From positions 14,556,079 to 14,620,078 of the forward strand of contig NC_135356.1 of assembly GCF_051622035.1 (NCBI RefSeq): 64,000 nt of DNA, given 5' to 3'. Within the stretch, counting starts at the first letter, position 1. Each line of letters begins with the position of its first letter. The position numbers and the translations under genes are program-made. This document shows, piece by piece, positions 37,666 through 47,479 of the stretch. Under the pieces are notes generated by a model. The model searched no databases. It was not told where the DNA came from and saw only the letters and a list, made by a program, of their open reading frames with translations. This DNA is from Arctopsyche grandis. Taxonomy: Eukaryota > Arthropoda > Insecta > Trichoptera > Hydropsychidae.

Positions 37666-37900
37666 TCTAATATATAATTTCGAAAAAGATTTTGTATATA
37701 ACTATGTAACTATGTATGTCAGGTTTGTTTGAAACATCGGACTCAAATCAAAGTTTCTATGACGATGATATCGATATCATGGAATATTATCTCTATTCAA
37801 ATCAATTTAATAGAAAAAAAAATGATGACTATTAGATTGATTTGCCATGTTTAAGCTGTTTATATTACAAATACCGAGCGATGCCGGGTAAAGCCACTAG
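37666..37900 (+). mobile_element. Small non-autonomous Helitron (family 1)
   Basis: The plus-strand element begins TCTAATATATAATTTCG, ends TACCGAGCGATGCCGGGTAA and AGCCACTAG, and sits between A (37665) and T (37901). The CCGAGCGATGCCGGG part is the 3' hairpin typical of insect Helitrons. No coding capacity. Confidence 0.8.
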
Positions 37901-38134
37901 TACCCTAAACACAAATTAAACAAATTGCTTTAAATCGCACACTTGCCTTACTGCGCTAAAAAAATCCGCTAGCCACTATGCATTTCGAACAATTACACGT
38001 GTGTATGTACGTATATATACACTTTTATACAATTCTTCTGAATTCTTGACGAGTGAGATTATATTCTCTGTGTAGAATGTTATGTTGTTCCAAAGTACAG
38101 GACATACCTGTACGATCCTTGGCGCTTTTGCACG

Positions 38135-38335
38135 GTATAATATAGAATGGTACCTGAGAGAAAGTAAAAAAGTGAAAGAAAGGACGCAGGGGAGATGGGT
38201 AGATGAAATTACCTATAGAAAAGTGTGTGGAGTGAGATGGATAAGAGTTGCGTTAAACGGAGACGAATGGAAGCCTGCTGGAGAGGTCTTCATCCAGTAG
38301 TGGATGGCGAGCGACTGTAAATAATGATGATGATG
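38135..38335 (+). mobile_element. RTE-type LINE 3' end with GATGAT tail
   Basis: The plus-strand frame reads EWYLRESKKVKERTQGRWVD, then KVCGVRWIRVALNGDEWKPA and GEVFIQ-stop, followed by GGATGGCGAGCGACTG and a TGATGATGATGATGA tail. This is the best preserved RTE end in the window, with an intact C-terminal frame over about 50 codons. Confidence 0.75.
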
Positions 38336-39049
38336 ATGAATCACAGTTAGCGATTGTTTGTAGCGATATGTAAATATTATATGCTCAGTTTAAAATGAGA
38401 TACATATATTGCAATAGACTTTACCCCGGAAAATTCATAAATTGTATTAATTTAGTTATTATTTATTTTTTAATTATACATACATATGTATGTGCTTGTT
38501 GCCATTCAATCAGTCTTTCACTAGTAGTAGCGATCATTTAACAAAATCGCCAATTATCAAATGTTTATAGCAAATATATTCAAACGCTTGTAATTTATGT
38601 GACTCGATTATGTATGCGCTGATAAAATTCATTAAGATATATTTTTTATGCGTTGACCTTTGCCTGAATTTCAATTCTGAATCGTCACATCAAAATTCGT
38701 TGAATATTATACATACATATAAGATAGTATTTTTTTAACTAAAATAATAAGTCTACTTTTACTCATTTGAAAAAAAAGTTCTATTTGCGTCCCATTTATT
38801 ATACCTACATATTCTCTGAATAATATTGATAATTTGTAAGATTAAGTTTAATTTTTTATTATGATATGTATATTATATATGTATATCACAACACATGATA
38901 TAAATACATATCATAATACAACTGAAATTTTTTTTTATTTAAATAAATAAAATTGACGAGTAAAACCACAGTCAAATTCTATTTTTACGCAAAATTAAGA
39001 GCATATTTTTTTTAAATGGATCCCAACCCTAAAATAGGTAGAGCTTTCT

Positions 39050-39850
39050 GTAAAAATAGATATTTTGAAGGAAACAGAATGAAAGGGAGGGCAAGGGGGT
39101 AGTTACGGGTGGCTTTTCTTCGCCTCAACTTAGTTTCGGCGTTTCAACGACGAAGGGATGGATGAGGTGGGAGGAGGAGTTGTAACTTAAATTGACACTT
39201 AAGTGGTTCCAAGGTTGAAATAAAGATGGGAGTTCCCCATCGCCCCACTTTAGTTTCATACAATGTTTCAGCATTGCAACGAGAGGGAGAAGGGTAAGGT
39301 GGGGAGAGGCAGGGGTAAGGGGATCTGAGACTAAATTGGAACTAAACTAAAGGCTAAAATGGGACTTAATTGAGTCTAAAGTGGGACCATAGTTGAGACT
39401 GAGATAAGAGTTAAGAATAAGAAAGGGTGGGGTGGAAGAATACAGAAAAATGAGGAGTTGAGCTCAGAGTAGGACTAAAGCTGGGAATTCCTTTAGTTTC
39501 GTGCAATGTTTCAGTGTTGCAACGAGAGGGGAAGGGTGAGGCGGGAAAAGACAGGGGGAGGGAGGAGTTGAGACTAAATTAGATACTAAAATAGGACTTA
39601 AGTTGAGCCTAAAGTGGAACCAAAGTTAAGATTATGGTGGGCGTTCCCCATCGTCCCACTTTGGTTTCGTGCAATGTTTCAGCATTGCAAGGAGAAGAGG
39701 AAGGTTGAGGTTGAAGATGACAGAGAGATGAGGAGTTAATACTGTTGTTGAGGAGTTGAGGAGTTGAGACGGAGAAGTGGGATTAAGTAGAGATTAAAGT
39801 GGGAGTTCCCCATCGTCCCACTTTAGTTTCGTGCAATGTTTCAGTGTTGC
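39050..39850. repeat. GA-rich minisatellite with 120-245 bp units
   Basis: A block containing CCCCATCGTCCCACTTTAGT, TTCGTGCAATGTTTCAG and a G/A-rich stretch (GAGAGGGAGAAGGGTAAGG, GAGACTAAATTGGAACTAAA) is repeated. CAATGTTTCAG occurs at 39261, 39504, 39672 and 39834, with a diverged version near 39141, so spacing is about 120, 243, 168 and 162. Strand asymmetry (purine-rich plus strand) is strong. No ORF. Confidence 0.8.
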
Positions 39851-39879
39851 AATTTTGCTTTTAGAAAATACAAATTTTC

Positions 39880-40330
39880 AAAGTTTTGCATCGATCGGCT
39901 TGGATCCTTCGTGCAAATCTACGTCACTATTTACAAATATGTGTATTTATGTACCTACGTATCCACGTGTGGGCATGTCTGCGCGCCAACAGACAGTTCG
40001 GCAAGTGTTACCGGTTGTCGGTGACGTAACCGGTTGCGATAGTCACGACCGGACCGGACTGGGCGACCGGTTGGTCTGTCAGTCGCCGGACCATTTCTTG
40101 GGTGACATCACAGACCAGATGAAATTGCTTTTACTTCTTTCGCGTCGGATCCCGTGGCCGTCCCGTACAGCGTCTTGCTTACGCAATCTTGCGCAAAAAT
40201 CACGGACGCCAATACAAGGGCCTCCACCGGATACCGGATTCATATTTATGCCCATCCAAAGATCACGTTTCACGATCTGATCATCGAATCAGCAATTGAC
40301 AATCGTGACGACAGTTCTTTAGTATTCATT
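39880..40330. other. Second GC-rich island, without assigned gene
   Basis: Directly follows the minisatellite. It contains repeated ACCGGTTG/CCGGACC motifs around 40010-40095 and CpG-rich text such as CTTTCGCGTCGGATCCCGTG. A 149-codon plus frame (39831-40280), a 99-codon plus frame (40154-40453) and a 64-codon minus frame overlap it, which argues that openness reflects composition. No family was recognised. Confidence 0.45.
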
Positions 40331-40496
40331 TACATTCGTACGATGTTTGCGATTGTGACATGTCAGTCTATGGCTAACTGTCTTATACAAATAACCATAT
40401 TTACTAACATACAATGTTTATCAACATTAACAAATTTTGATAAAAGCTCATAAAATTAACGAATATACATATGTAGAACGTATTGCAAGTGGGTAC

Positions 40497-40620
40497 ATTG
40501 TTAAAAGAACCGTTTCAACAATTAAATGAAATGAAAATTGGAAAATTCTCTACAACTGGTACATACATACATATACCATACAGATCTTTCCAGCAGCGAT
40601 AGAATCATCTTTATCGTCGA
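40497..40620 (-). mobile_element. tRNA-derived SINE fragment
   Basis: The minus strand shows the family core only: CGCTGCTGGAAAGATCTG, a CATA microsatellite, then TTTCATTTAATTGTTGAAAC and GGTTCTTTTAAC. Head and tail are missing or too diverged to see. Confidence 0.5.
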
Positions 40621-40755
40621 GGAAATCGAATTTTATTCATTTTTTTATTTCAGCTTGGATGCGAAGCTACATACGTTTTGGCTTCATATCTGTTTAAAGT
40701 TTTAATCGTTTTAAAAAGTCAATGATCAACCGATCTAGTCCAATGTCATCAGCTG

Positions 40756-40982
<227 letters not shown>

Positions 40983-41464
40983 CAATCCACAAATACACAA
41001 AGCTTATTGATTAAACGATTGTCTATCAGTTGAAGGGTTTCAAATCTTGAAAGATCTGTCGGAAAACCTCTTATTGGACCATCTACTATTGGAGTTTGCC
41101 GATTTTTACCCCAGTACATTATTGTCAAGACGGATTAATACAACAATGACATTGCCAAAAATCCAATATTTCTTCCAAAATCATAATTCATCGCCAACTT
41201 TCATTCTTTTCTCTCAAAAAGTCAGCTGGAAGAGTGCTAGATATGAAAACCTATCCCAAGACACTTCACTATATGACAAATAGAGTACATTATAACGAAT
41301 ATAATGGAACTGCAATCACTATTTTTGTATCACTGAAATTAAGACACATCTCTAAATTGAGCGTAATTTCATCAAATGTTAGAATGTAACGTGTGATCGA
41401 CAATGAATTGTGTCAGATGCTAGAAGATGGCCATGTCTTAGTTGTCAATTCTCATCTAACCTTA

Positions 41465-41630
41465 GCTACTTTCTTACTATCGTATGGTTGAATCAATAGA
41501 TTAATTTTTGATACAACTAGCTTTTCATTGGATTTGAACTCTTCCAGCAAATTGTCGCTTCGTCGTCTCAAAAGAGTTTCACAACTGTTTTCTCGAATTT
41601 TGATATGACAGTACGTTTTATGTAAATATA
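41465..41630 (-). pseudogene. Degraded coding fragment of unknown origin
   Basis: On the minus strand a frame of about 50 codons reads KIRENSCETLLRRRSDNLLE and on through FKSNEKLVVSKINLLIQPYD to a stop. Charged and coiled-coil-like, it resembles helical parts of retroelement gag or ORF1 proteins, but no family was recognised. The sequence beyond the stop on the same strand (41300-41465) has further short protein-like stretches in shifted frames, which suggests a decayed element. Confidence 0.25.
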
Positions 41631-42289
41631 ATATTTAATGGTTACATTTTTTGCCAATTTTCACGTTACTCATGATAAGAGCCGGGCACTGGTTTTGTCA
41701 TTAACGTCTCGGCCAAAGAGTAAAATGTTGATTTGATTTTTGTTGTGAATTATGCCAATCGTGCAGTTTGACGGGTCGAGAGTATGCTCGTTCGCACACT
41801 TCGTTATTGCACAGCGGGTGGTGTAAAAAAATCGTAGCACCGCGACGTATGTTACGATTTTATTATATATGTATTTTTTTTAGGACATTTAGATCGGTTC
41901 GAATTATCATCTACCACTGTTCGCCGAAGGAGATAGTATTAAATATTCAGATCGAATTAAATTCCTCTTCCGTTCTCTTTTGGAGCGTGGAAAATTCTAA
42001 GCGCACGTTTTGTTAAGCGGATTTTAGTATTATTTGTAACGATTGTAGTATTTATAATTTTATATAAAACGAAAAAAATAAAATACTCTACTGGGAACAA
42101 AATACACGTGTATGTATGTTTAAAAATGTAAATTAAACCACATGAGTGAAAAGTCACTTAGCAGACGTGTTTTCAAACTTAACTGTGCGGTTTGTATTTT
42201 AAATGTATCAATTGACTCGAGTGAAAAAGATTTTTGAATATAAGACAACCATAAAAAATCTACAATGAAAAATATGTTATATCTAAGAT

Positions 42290-43245
42290 ACCTTGCCATT
42301 TCAATATCGTTTTTGTTTTTTACAAACCTCTTCTTATTGTTGGTTTGGTCTCATTTATGAGATATGGGCGTTTAAAAAGTGCGCAATTTTTACAAATTTT
42401 CAGCTTTTGCAGTCTTTAACTCAAAATCTAGTATTGCTGTGCCAAATGTGACTATTGGAATCAATAGTCAGATATTTTTTTCTATTGATTGTGATTTTTC
42501 ATTGCTTTAAAATACTTATGATTAATTATTTAGAGAATTTAAAAAATCAAAAATATACTTTTCTTACATTTTTTTTTCTCGAGTTATACGTATACATATA
42601 TGTAGGTATAATATATCCATTGGGCCAGTTTTATATATGTAATACTAATGGTGCTGCCTGGCTTCGCTCGGTGAATGGAAATGAAATGAAAACCATAAAA
42701 AAATCTTCATTTGTTTTTTTTTAAATTTACATATACAAATATATATACATACATATATATTTTAATTGAAAAAAAAATATATATTTAACGACCGACCAAT
42801 CACAAACGTGTTTGACCAATCTAGCCAATCAGAAATGACTTTGACAACAGCTAATCAGAAACGAATTAGAGACACCGTTTCAGTTTTATATATAAGATAC
42901 AGATATAAAATTAGGATTGATTTTCAATCTCAAAATTTGACTTTTAAATTCGCTAGATAAATAATCTTAAGTATTTTGAAGTAATAAAAAATCACAATCA
43001 CAAGGAAAAGTATCTGACTATTGATTACAATACTTACATTTGGCATAGTAATACTAGATTTTGAGTTAATGACTGAGAAAGCCAAAAATCTGTAAAATTG
43101 CGCATTATTTTAAGCGCTCATATGTATCTCTTAAATAAGAGGAAATCAACAAATATCATTTTAATATTCGAATTTAGTGGGCTAAATTTGGTAAAGATTG
43201 ATTAGGTTCCGCTCCGGTAACTTATTTTGTTGCTCAGAGTTATTA
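42290..43245. mobile_element. Fold-back DNA element with CACTG-type ends, carrying a Helitron
   Basis: The left arm (TCTCATTTATGAGATATGGG, TTTAACTCAAAATCTAGTAT, GGAATCAATAGTCAGATATT) is repeated inversely in the right arm (TATCTGACTATTGATTACAA, ATACTAGATTTTGAGTTAAT, GGTTCCGCTCCGGTAAC). The right end TTTTGTTGCTCAGAGTTATT matches the family terminus. The loop contains the Helitron 42645-42897. The left end is poorly preserved. Confidence 0.6.
42645..42897 (-). mobile_element. Small non-autonomous Helitron (family 3)
   Basis: The minus strand starts TCTTATATATAAAACTGAAA with A before it, and ends CACCGAGCGAAGCCAGGCAG then CACCATTAG followed by T. The start, the CGAGCGAAGCCNGG hairpin and the A/T target fit an insect Helitron; the last four bases are TTAG, not the usual CTAG. 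It is inserted in the loop of the fold-back element at 42.3-43.2 kb. The tandem (A/G)CCAATCAGAA-like motifs inside are its own. Confidence 0.7.
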
Positions 43246-44105
43246 ATGACAATCATCTAAGTTATGGAAATCGATATATGTGTGTACGTATATACTCATT
43301 GCAATATATGTAATTCCTAGTTTCATTTTTAAACCTGTACGAATTTTTGCATCTTTCCATATGTATCATACATATTTTGGATGTTGAAAGTAATATGTAT
43401 AAACCGATGTATTTGAGCGATGACAATAATCGTGGCTTCTGTAGTAGTCGATAGTAACGTCCCTTCGATGTCGTAACTATCGAATGAGTTCGGTTTCACG
43501 TTCGATTTCCAATTGATTTATTTGGAGCCAGATGTCACAATAACACCTGTTGAGAGCAATTTTCTATCCCATATTTCCGACAATAAACACACACACACAG
43601 ATATTTTTTAATGTATGGCCGTAAGCTAGTTTGTTATTGCTATTTATATAACATGCAAAGAAAATCGAGCGATCGTATCTCGATTGACCGTACACATTCA
43701 TGCATATGTACACTGCCGGCCTAAAGTTTGAGTACGCTTACATATGTGCATACATACATATCTCACATTGTAATGGTAAAATATCATTTTGCTTCTCCTT
43801 TTGCTAAATATGCGATAAAAGTAGGGTGCTTAAGATTAAATTATAAAATAAATTAAAATTAAAAGAAGAGACCTTTATGGGAGATTCCACTTCAGGTCAC
43901 AAAAGTTTACAGTGTAAATATCTCATCAACCAATATGAAGTTTTCAGTAGATTTTTTTATTTTATAGATACTTTGTATACATGTATCATATACATATGTA
44001 AATGAAGTATACATTGAGTTTATATTCAAAATTATTTTCTATAAATCTTTATACTAAAACTTATACATAGATTCAAACACTTTCAATTCTCAACATTATT
44101 TTTTA

Positions 44106-44475
44106 CTAGTATGGTACCCGATGAAATATCATCGCATGGGTGTTGGCAAATTAAGTTATTAAATAAAAAAATAACTAAAAGAAATGTGTCGTTCCTGTGT
44201 TCGATCCGCACGCGGTCGAATATTTTTCAATTACCTTTTAAATATATTTAATTTAATATTTATATGTAACTATTTAATAGGAAAATACAAAAATTAATTA
44301 AATAATTTTTCAATAAACGGCGCTAAATTTGAGAGACTTATCTAGAAGAAACATTGGTAGCAAACAGTATATATAAAAGTTTTTTTTCTTTAGTTATTAT
44401 ATTCGTACACTTTGTTTGCAGTGTTTTAGCTGTGACGCACATACATACATATGTATGTCGAATCGAAACGACTGT
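44106..44475 (-). mobile_element. Small non-autonomous Helitron (family 2)
   Basis: The minus-strand 3' end is ACCCATGCGATGATATTTCA then TCGGGTACCATACTAG followed by T. GCGATGA and TCATCG can pair as a terminal hairpin. The rest matches 35.1-35.5 kb in inverse orientation (CGACCGCGTGCGGATCG, AACGGCGC, GCGTCACAGCTAAAAC). It ends close to the tRNA-Pro gene. The 5' end is approximate. Confidence 0.6.
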
Positions 44476-44652
44476 TAATGTGCGAGCGTTATTGCACACA
44501 CAGACAAAATAGCGATACTATATACATGATATATACATAAAATTGATTTTGAAATTCAAATCCATTAAAACGAAATATCAAAAAAGTTCGCAACAATAAA
44601 GTTACGCAAATTAATCGAATCAAATCAATATACAAAAAAGAAATTTTACGGA

Positions 44653-44724
44653 GGGCTCGTCCGGGATTTGAACCCGGGACCTCTCGCACCCGAAGCGAGA
44701 ATCATACCCCTAGACCAACGAGCC
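44653..44724 (-). tRNA. tRNA-Pro (anticodon CGG)
   Basis: Seen: a 72-nt cloverleaf on the minus strand. The acceptor stem GGCTCGT pairs fully with ACGAGCC. The D arm contains TGGTCTAGGGGTAT. The anticodon stem TCTCGC/GCGAGA encloses loop TTCGGGT, giving anticodon CGG (reads proline codon CCG). The T arm holds GGTTCAAATCC as B box, and the discriminator is C. Just downstream on the same strand is a run of six T, a normal RNA polymerase III terminator. No intron and no encoded CCA. It is clearly better preserved than the tRNA-derived SINE heads elsewhere in the window, so it is probably a functional gene. Confidence 0.95.
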
Positions 44725-44794
44725 AAGACCACAGCAAATGCAAAATTACATATCGCATAGATCATATCTACTATTTTCAATTTATATATCTTCT

Positions 44795-45341
44795 TCTAAT
44801 ATATAATTTCGAAAGAGACTTTGTACGTATGTATGTTTGTTTGGGTCGAAGATTCCGTGACGTTCAATTTAATAAAAAAAAAAACAAATGAATATTCAAA
44901 TAAATTAAACAAAGTAAAATAAGCTTGGTCTCTTTTTGGGCTTTTTCCTAGCTTCTGTTTCGATCCCTTTAGTTGACTTCGATCGAAAAGAATTTATTCT
45001 GAGTATATTATCTGTAATGCTGCCGATTAGACTTGGATATTTGTGACTCCAAGTCGATTGTTTCCTATCAGAGTTTTCCAATATTTCTGATTTCATTGTT
45101 GTTCCTCAATTAAATTGGCTAAAAACCCACGCTACCTATGTATGTACATACATACATGTCACCACTATTTGAGTATGTACAATGAAATTTATGATTCATA
45201 GATGTATCGTTAATTTCGAGTTTTTCAATGTGTCGTAATTCAGCGACTTCAAATAATTTTAATAAAATGTTTACTATTAGATTGACCATGTTTAAGCGGT
45301 TTATATTATAAATACCGAGTGAAGCCGGGTAAAAACACTAG
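44795..45341 (+). mobile_element. Small Helitron (family 1) split by a SINE
   Basis: It begins TCTAATATATAATTTCGAAA and ends ACCGAGTGAAGCCGGGTAAA then ACACTAG followed by T. The ends match the 219- and 235-bp copies, and the extra 310-330 bases are accounted for by the SINE at 44930-45262. It lies between the tRNA-Pro gene and the cytochrome b561 gene. Confidence 0.75.
44930..45262 (+). mobile_element. SINE inserted inside a Helitron
   Basis: Plus strand: TTCTGTTTCGATCCC (decayed B box), TTATTCTGAGTATATTATCT, TGCTGCCGATTAGACTTGGA, ACTCCAAGTCGATTGTTTCC, TCTGATTTCATTGTTG, CACCACTATTTGAG, then ATGTATCGTTAATTTCGAG and GTAATTCAGCGACTTCAAA. It interrupts the Helitron at 44795-45341, whose two halves match the uninterrupted copies at 16.3 and 37.7 kb. 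Confidence 0.75.
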
Positions 45342-45511
45342 TACATAATATGTATTAAAAGTAAAATTAATAATGAATGTCATTTTTAAAAGAAATAGAG
45401 GAGAGTATTTTATGAAAAAAATTAATTTATTTTTGTACAGAAATTATACAGATCAATTTTTTACAATATTTTTACATTCTAAGATTATTATTTACACAAG
45501 AAACCAAACTA

Positions 45512-46315
45512 TCATATAGTAGTACTTCTCAATTTAGGCAGGTAAGCTTTCATATTTAAAAGTGGATTAAAAAAAACATAACATGCACTCAATGCTAAGA
45601 AGACAGTGGCCACGACTGATAATGTTTCGCCAGCATTGTTAATGAAACTCTGTTTTCTAACACCCAAGTTAAAGTGACGAGACCCAGGACAATGGTGGAG
45701 GAGCCAAATAGTGTGTGCATGAATTTGACTCCTGTTGAACGAACTCGATTATCAAATTTGGCCATCAAAAAGGTTCCAATTCCGTTAAATATGCTGATCA
45801 GCGTGCAGATGAAACTTGTGAGTCCTACAGAATTGTAATTAAAATTGTGCGATTAGCCAAACCCGAAAGTGAACACAAATCGAATACGATTTTAACGATT
45901 GTATGAATTTCACTGTAAACTGAACTTACCAAGGATTCCGTGATCTGATGTGAAATGACCAATACCCCAGGATTCTTTCTCGAAGATGGTCAAAATAAAA
46001 CCGGCCAATATGAAGCTGGCTGCAGTCACTTGAAGCACCAAATGGACGATCTTTTTGTTTTTTCTTGGTATATGACGACTCCAAGAGTTTTCAGGGTTAA
46101 AAACCATGATCGCTTCCATCATCAAAAATTCAAACTGTAAATTTTTACTGTTAATTTAATTTTTCCTTGATTTTGACATGTTTATAATATCTTTATATCT
46201 GATGTTAATCACTCACCCCTAGCGTTGAAAATATCACGTGCAATTTTAATTTTTCTGAACCGATGTATCTAACAGCATAGTAAATAATGAATAGGAAAAT
46301 AGCTCCTATGTGCAT
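45512..46315 (-). CDS. Cyb561d2: Cytochrome b561 domain protein (CYB561D1/D2 type), at least 3 exons, frame broken in last exon
   Basis: Known family role: a transmembrane di-haem oxidoreductase moving electrons from ascorbate across a membrane to ferric iron or monodehydroascorbate. Seen on the minus strand: exon 46315-46217 (ATG, or an acceptor gcag just before it; 33 codons) with a first helix and an LHV motif; donor gtgagt; acceptor acag; exon 46134-45930 (FEFLMMEAIMVFNPE, then KKIVHLVL, FILAGFILTIF, SDHGILG); donor gtaagt; acceptor tgtag; final exon from 45824 with KFMHTLFG and a fifth helix. The four histidines (LHV, VHL, DHG, MHT) sit where CYB561D2 has its haem ligands, and exon phases join cleanly. 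In the phased frame the ORF stops at 45597-45595. The sixth helix (ETLSVVATVFLALSACYVFF) lies in another frame ending with TGA at 45514-45512, so a 1-base loss or sequence error falls between about 45635 and 45690. About 200 residues in total, near family size. An upstream coding exon is possible but not found. D1 versus D2 paralogy is not resolved. Confidence 0.85.
45850..45925 (-). other. Intron of the cytochrome b561 gene
   Basis: The intron runs 45929 to 45825 on the minus strand, from GTAAGT to TGTAG, 105 nt, a normal small insect intron. The other recognised intron is 46216-46135 (GTGAGT to ACAG, 82 nt). Confidence 0.8.
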
Positions 46316-46791
46316 CTGCGTTTAAGTATTTAGCAACACTTTCAAAGTAGAAAGCAAGGAATCACTTAACTTCATCGTTAAATTATAATGATTTTAAAAG
46401 ATATTTAAAATCGCTTCACAAAAAGTTCAAATTCACAACTACTGCTCTGATTAGACGAAATGAGAGAATTTTTTCAAATAAAAGATATATGTATGTATTT
46501 AATATATTTTTATCGTGATAAAAATGAAGGCCGATAAACGATAAAAAATCCCAATTATTCTAAATTCCAAACAAACGTATATCATACTTGGATTAGTCGT
46601 TTAATATAGACATAAACTCACCGACTGCTTGCCTTAGATCATATATTTAATTTCATTAAATTCCCTTATCGCTGAAGAATGCTACGAATTTCAAATTGTT
46701 AGTAAATAAAAAAATATATAATCGAAGTAAAAAAGATTTATTACTAATTTCGCAAAATAAATAAAAGTCGAAATACATAAATATAATATAA

Positions 46792-46910
46792 CTAGTGAAT
46801 AGCCCGATGAAATATCATCGCATTGGTATAAAATTATTATATACCCGTATAAAACTAAAAAAAAAAATCCGGAACCGGAACCGTTATTTTCGTAGACTCT
46901 CATAGATAGT
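46792..46910 (-). mobile_element. Helitron 3' end (family 2)
   Basis: The minus strand reads CAATGCGATGATATTTCATC then GGGCTATTCACTAG followed by T, the same terminal hairpin and CTAG as the two longer family 2 copies. The internal part differs and the 5' end was not found, so the upper boundary is a guess. Confidence 0.45.
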
Positions 46911-47074
46911 TTTCAATTTTTTATTTGTAATAATTTTCAATTCTTAAAGTTAACGTTAACAAAATGTGATATTTTCCGATTATACACAAACGGTCATTGA
47001 CCTCGTAACGTTGAATATTATTATTACACATAACAAATTACGTGCATATACATATGATGTGTACAACACGTATT

Positions 47075-47175
47075 CTGGGCGAGGATATGGCGTGTGGAGC
47101 GGGCTCGTGAGAACATTGCGTTGGGATCGGAGGATCCGAGGTTCGATTCCCAGTACCCGCGGTGAATGAAATCAA
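47075..47175 (+). repeat. tRNA-like SINE head
   Basis: Plus strand: GGCGTGTGGAGCGGGCTCGT followed by GAGGTTCGATTCCCAG (B box) and GTGAATGAAATC. The arms do not pair as a functional tRNA. It belongs to a different SINE family from the main one. Confidence 0.45.
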
Positions 47176-47369
47176 TTTTTTTCTCGAATATCGTCAAAAT
47201 ATAAATAATTTAAATTATAATTTTAATTTAATTGAAAATAAATATATAAAAAATGGTTCGAAACCTCGCTAAATGAAATTATCAAATTTAGTATTTTTAT
47301 ATGGCGAGAAGAAATATTTCAATTCATGTTTAAAAAAAAGGCGAAATGAAGAATTTGATTTGGCGTGAT

Positions 47370-47475
47370 GTCCGTGACCATTAGCTCAATTTAGACCTAT
47401 ATTCAGGCTATTGGGGTGATCGGTTCGAGTCGCAACAAAGTCGTCTCGTCGAAAAATGAATTTATCGATTTTTAT
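47370..47475 (+). repeat. tRNA-like SINE head, diverged
   Basis: Plus strand: CCATTAGCTCAATTTAGACC with B box GGTTCGAGTCG, then AAAAATGAATTTATCG. Similar layout to the head 300 bases upstream (B box followed by AATGAA), so possibly the same family in tandem. Weak. Confidence 0.35.
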
Positions 47476-47479
47476 CGAT

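Noticed and set aside
39831..40280. 149-codon ORF as a real gene
   Set aside because: Several overlapping frames on both strands are open in the same GC-rich island, the N-terminus starts in the minisatellite, and no known domain is visible.
44489..44689. ORF starting MREVPGSNPGRA
   Set aside because: It is the antisense-independent translation of the 3' half of the tRNA-Pro gene and its flank.
47075..47175. Functional tRNA gene
   Set aside because: A and B box-like words are present but acceptor and anticodon stems do not pair, and the downstream sequence is SINE-like.
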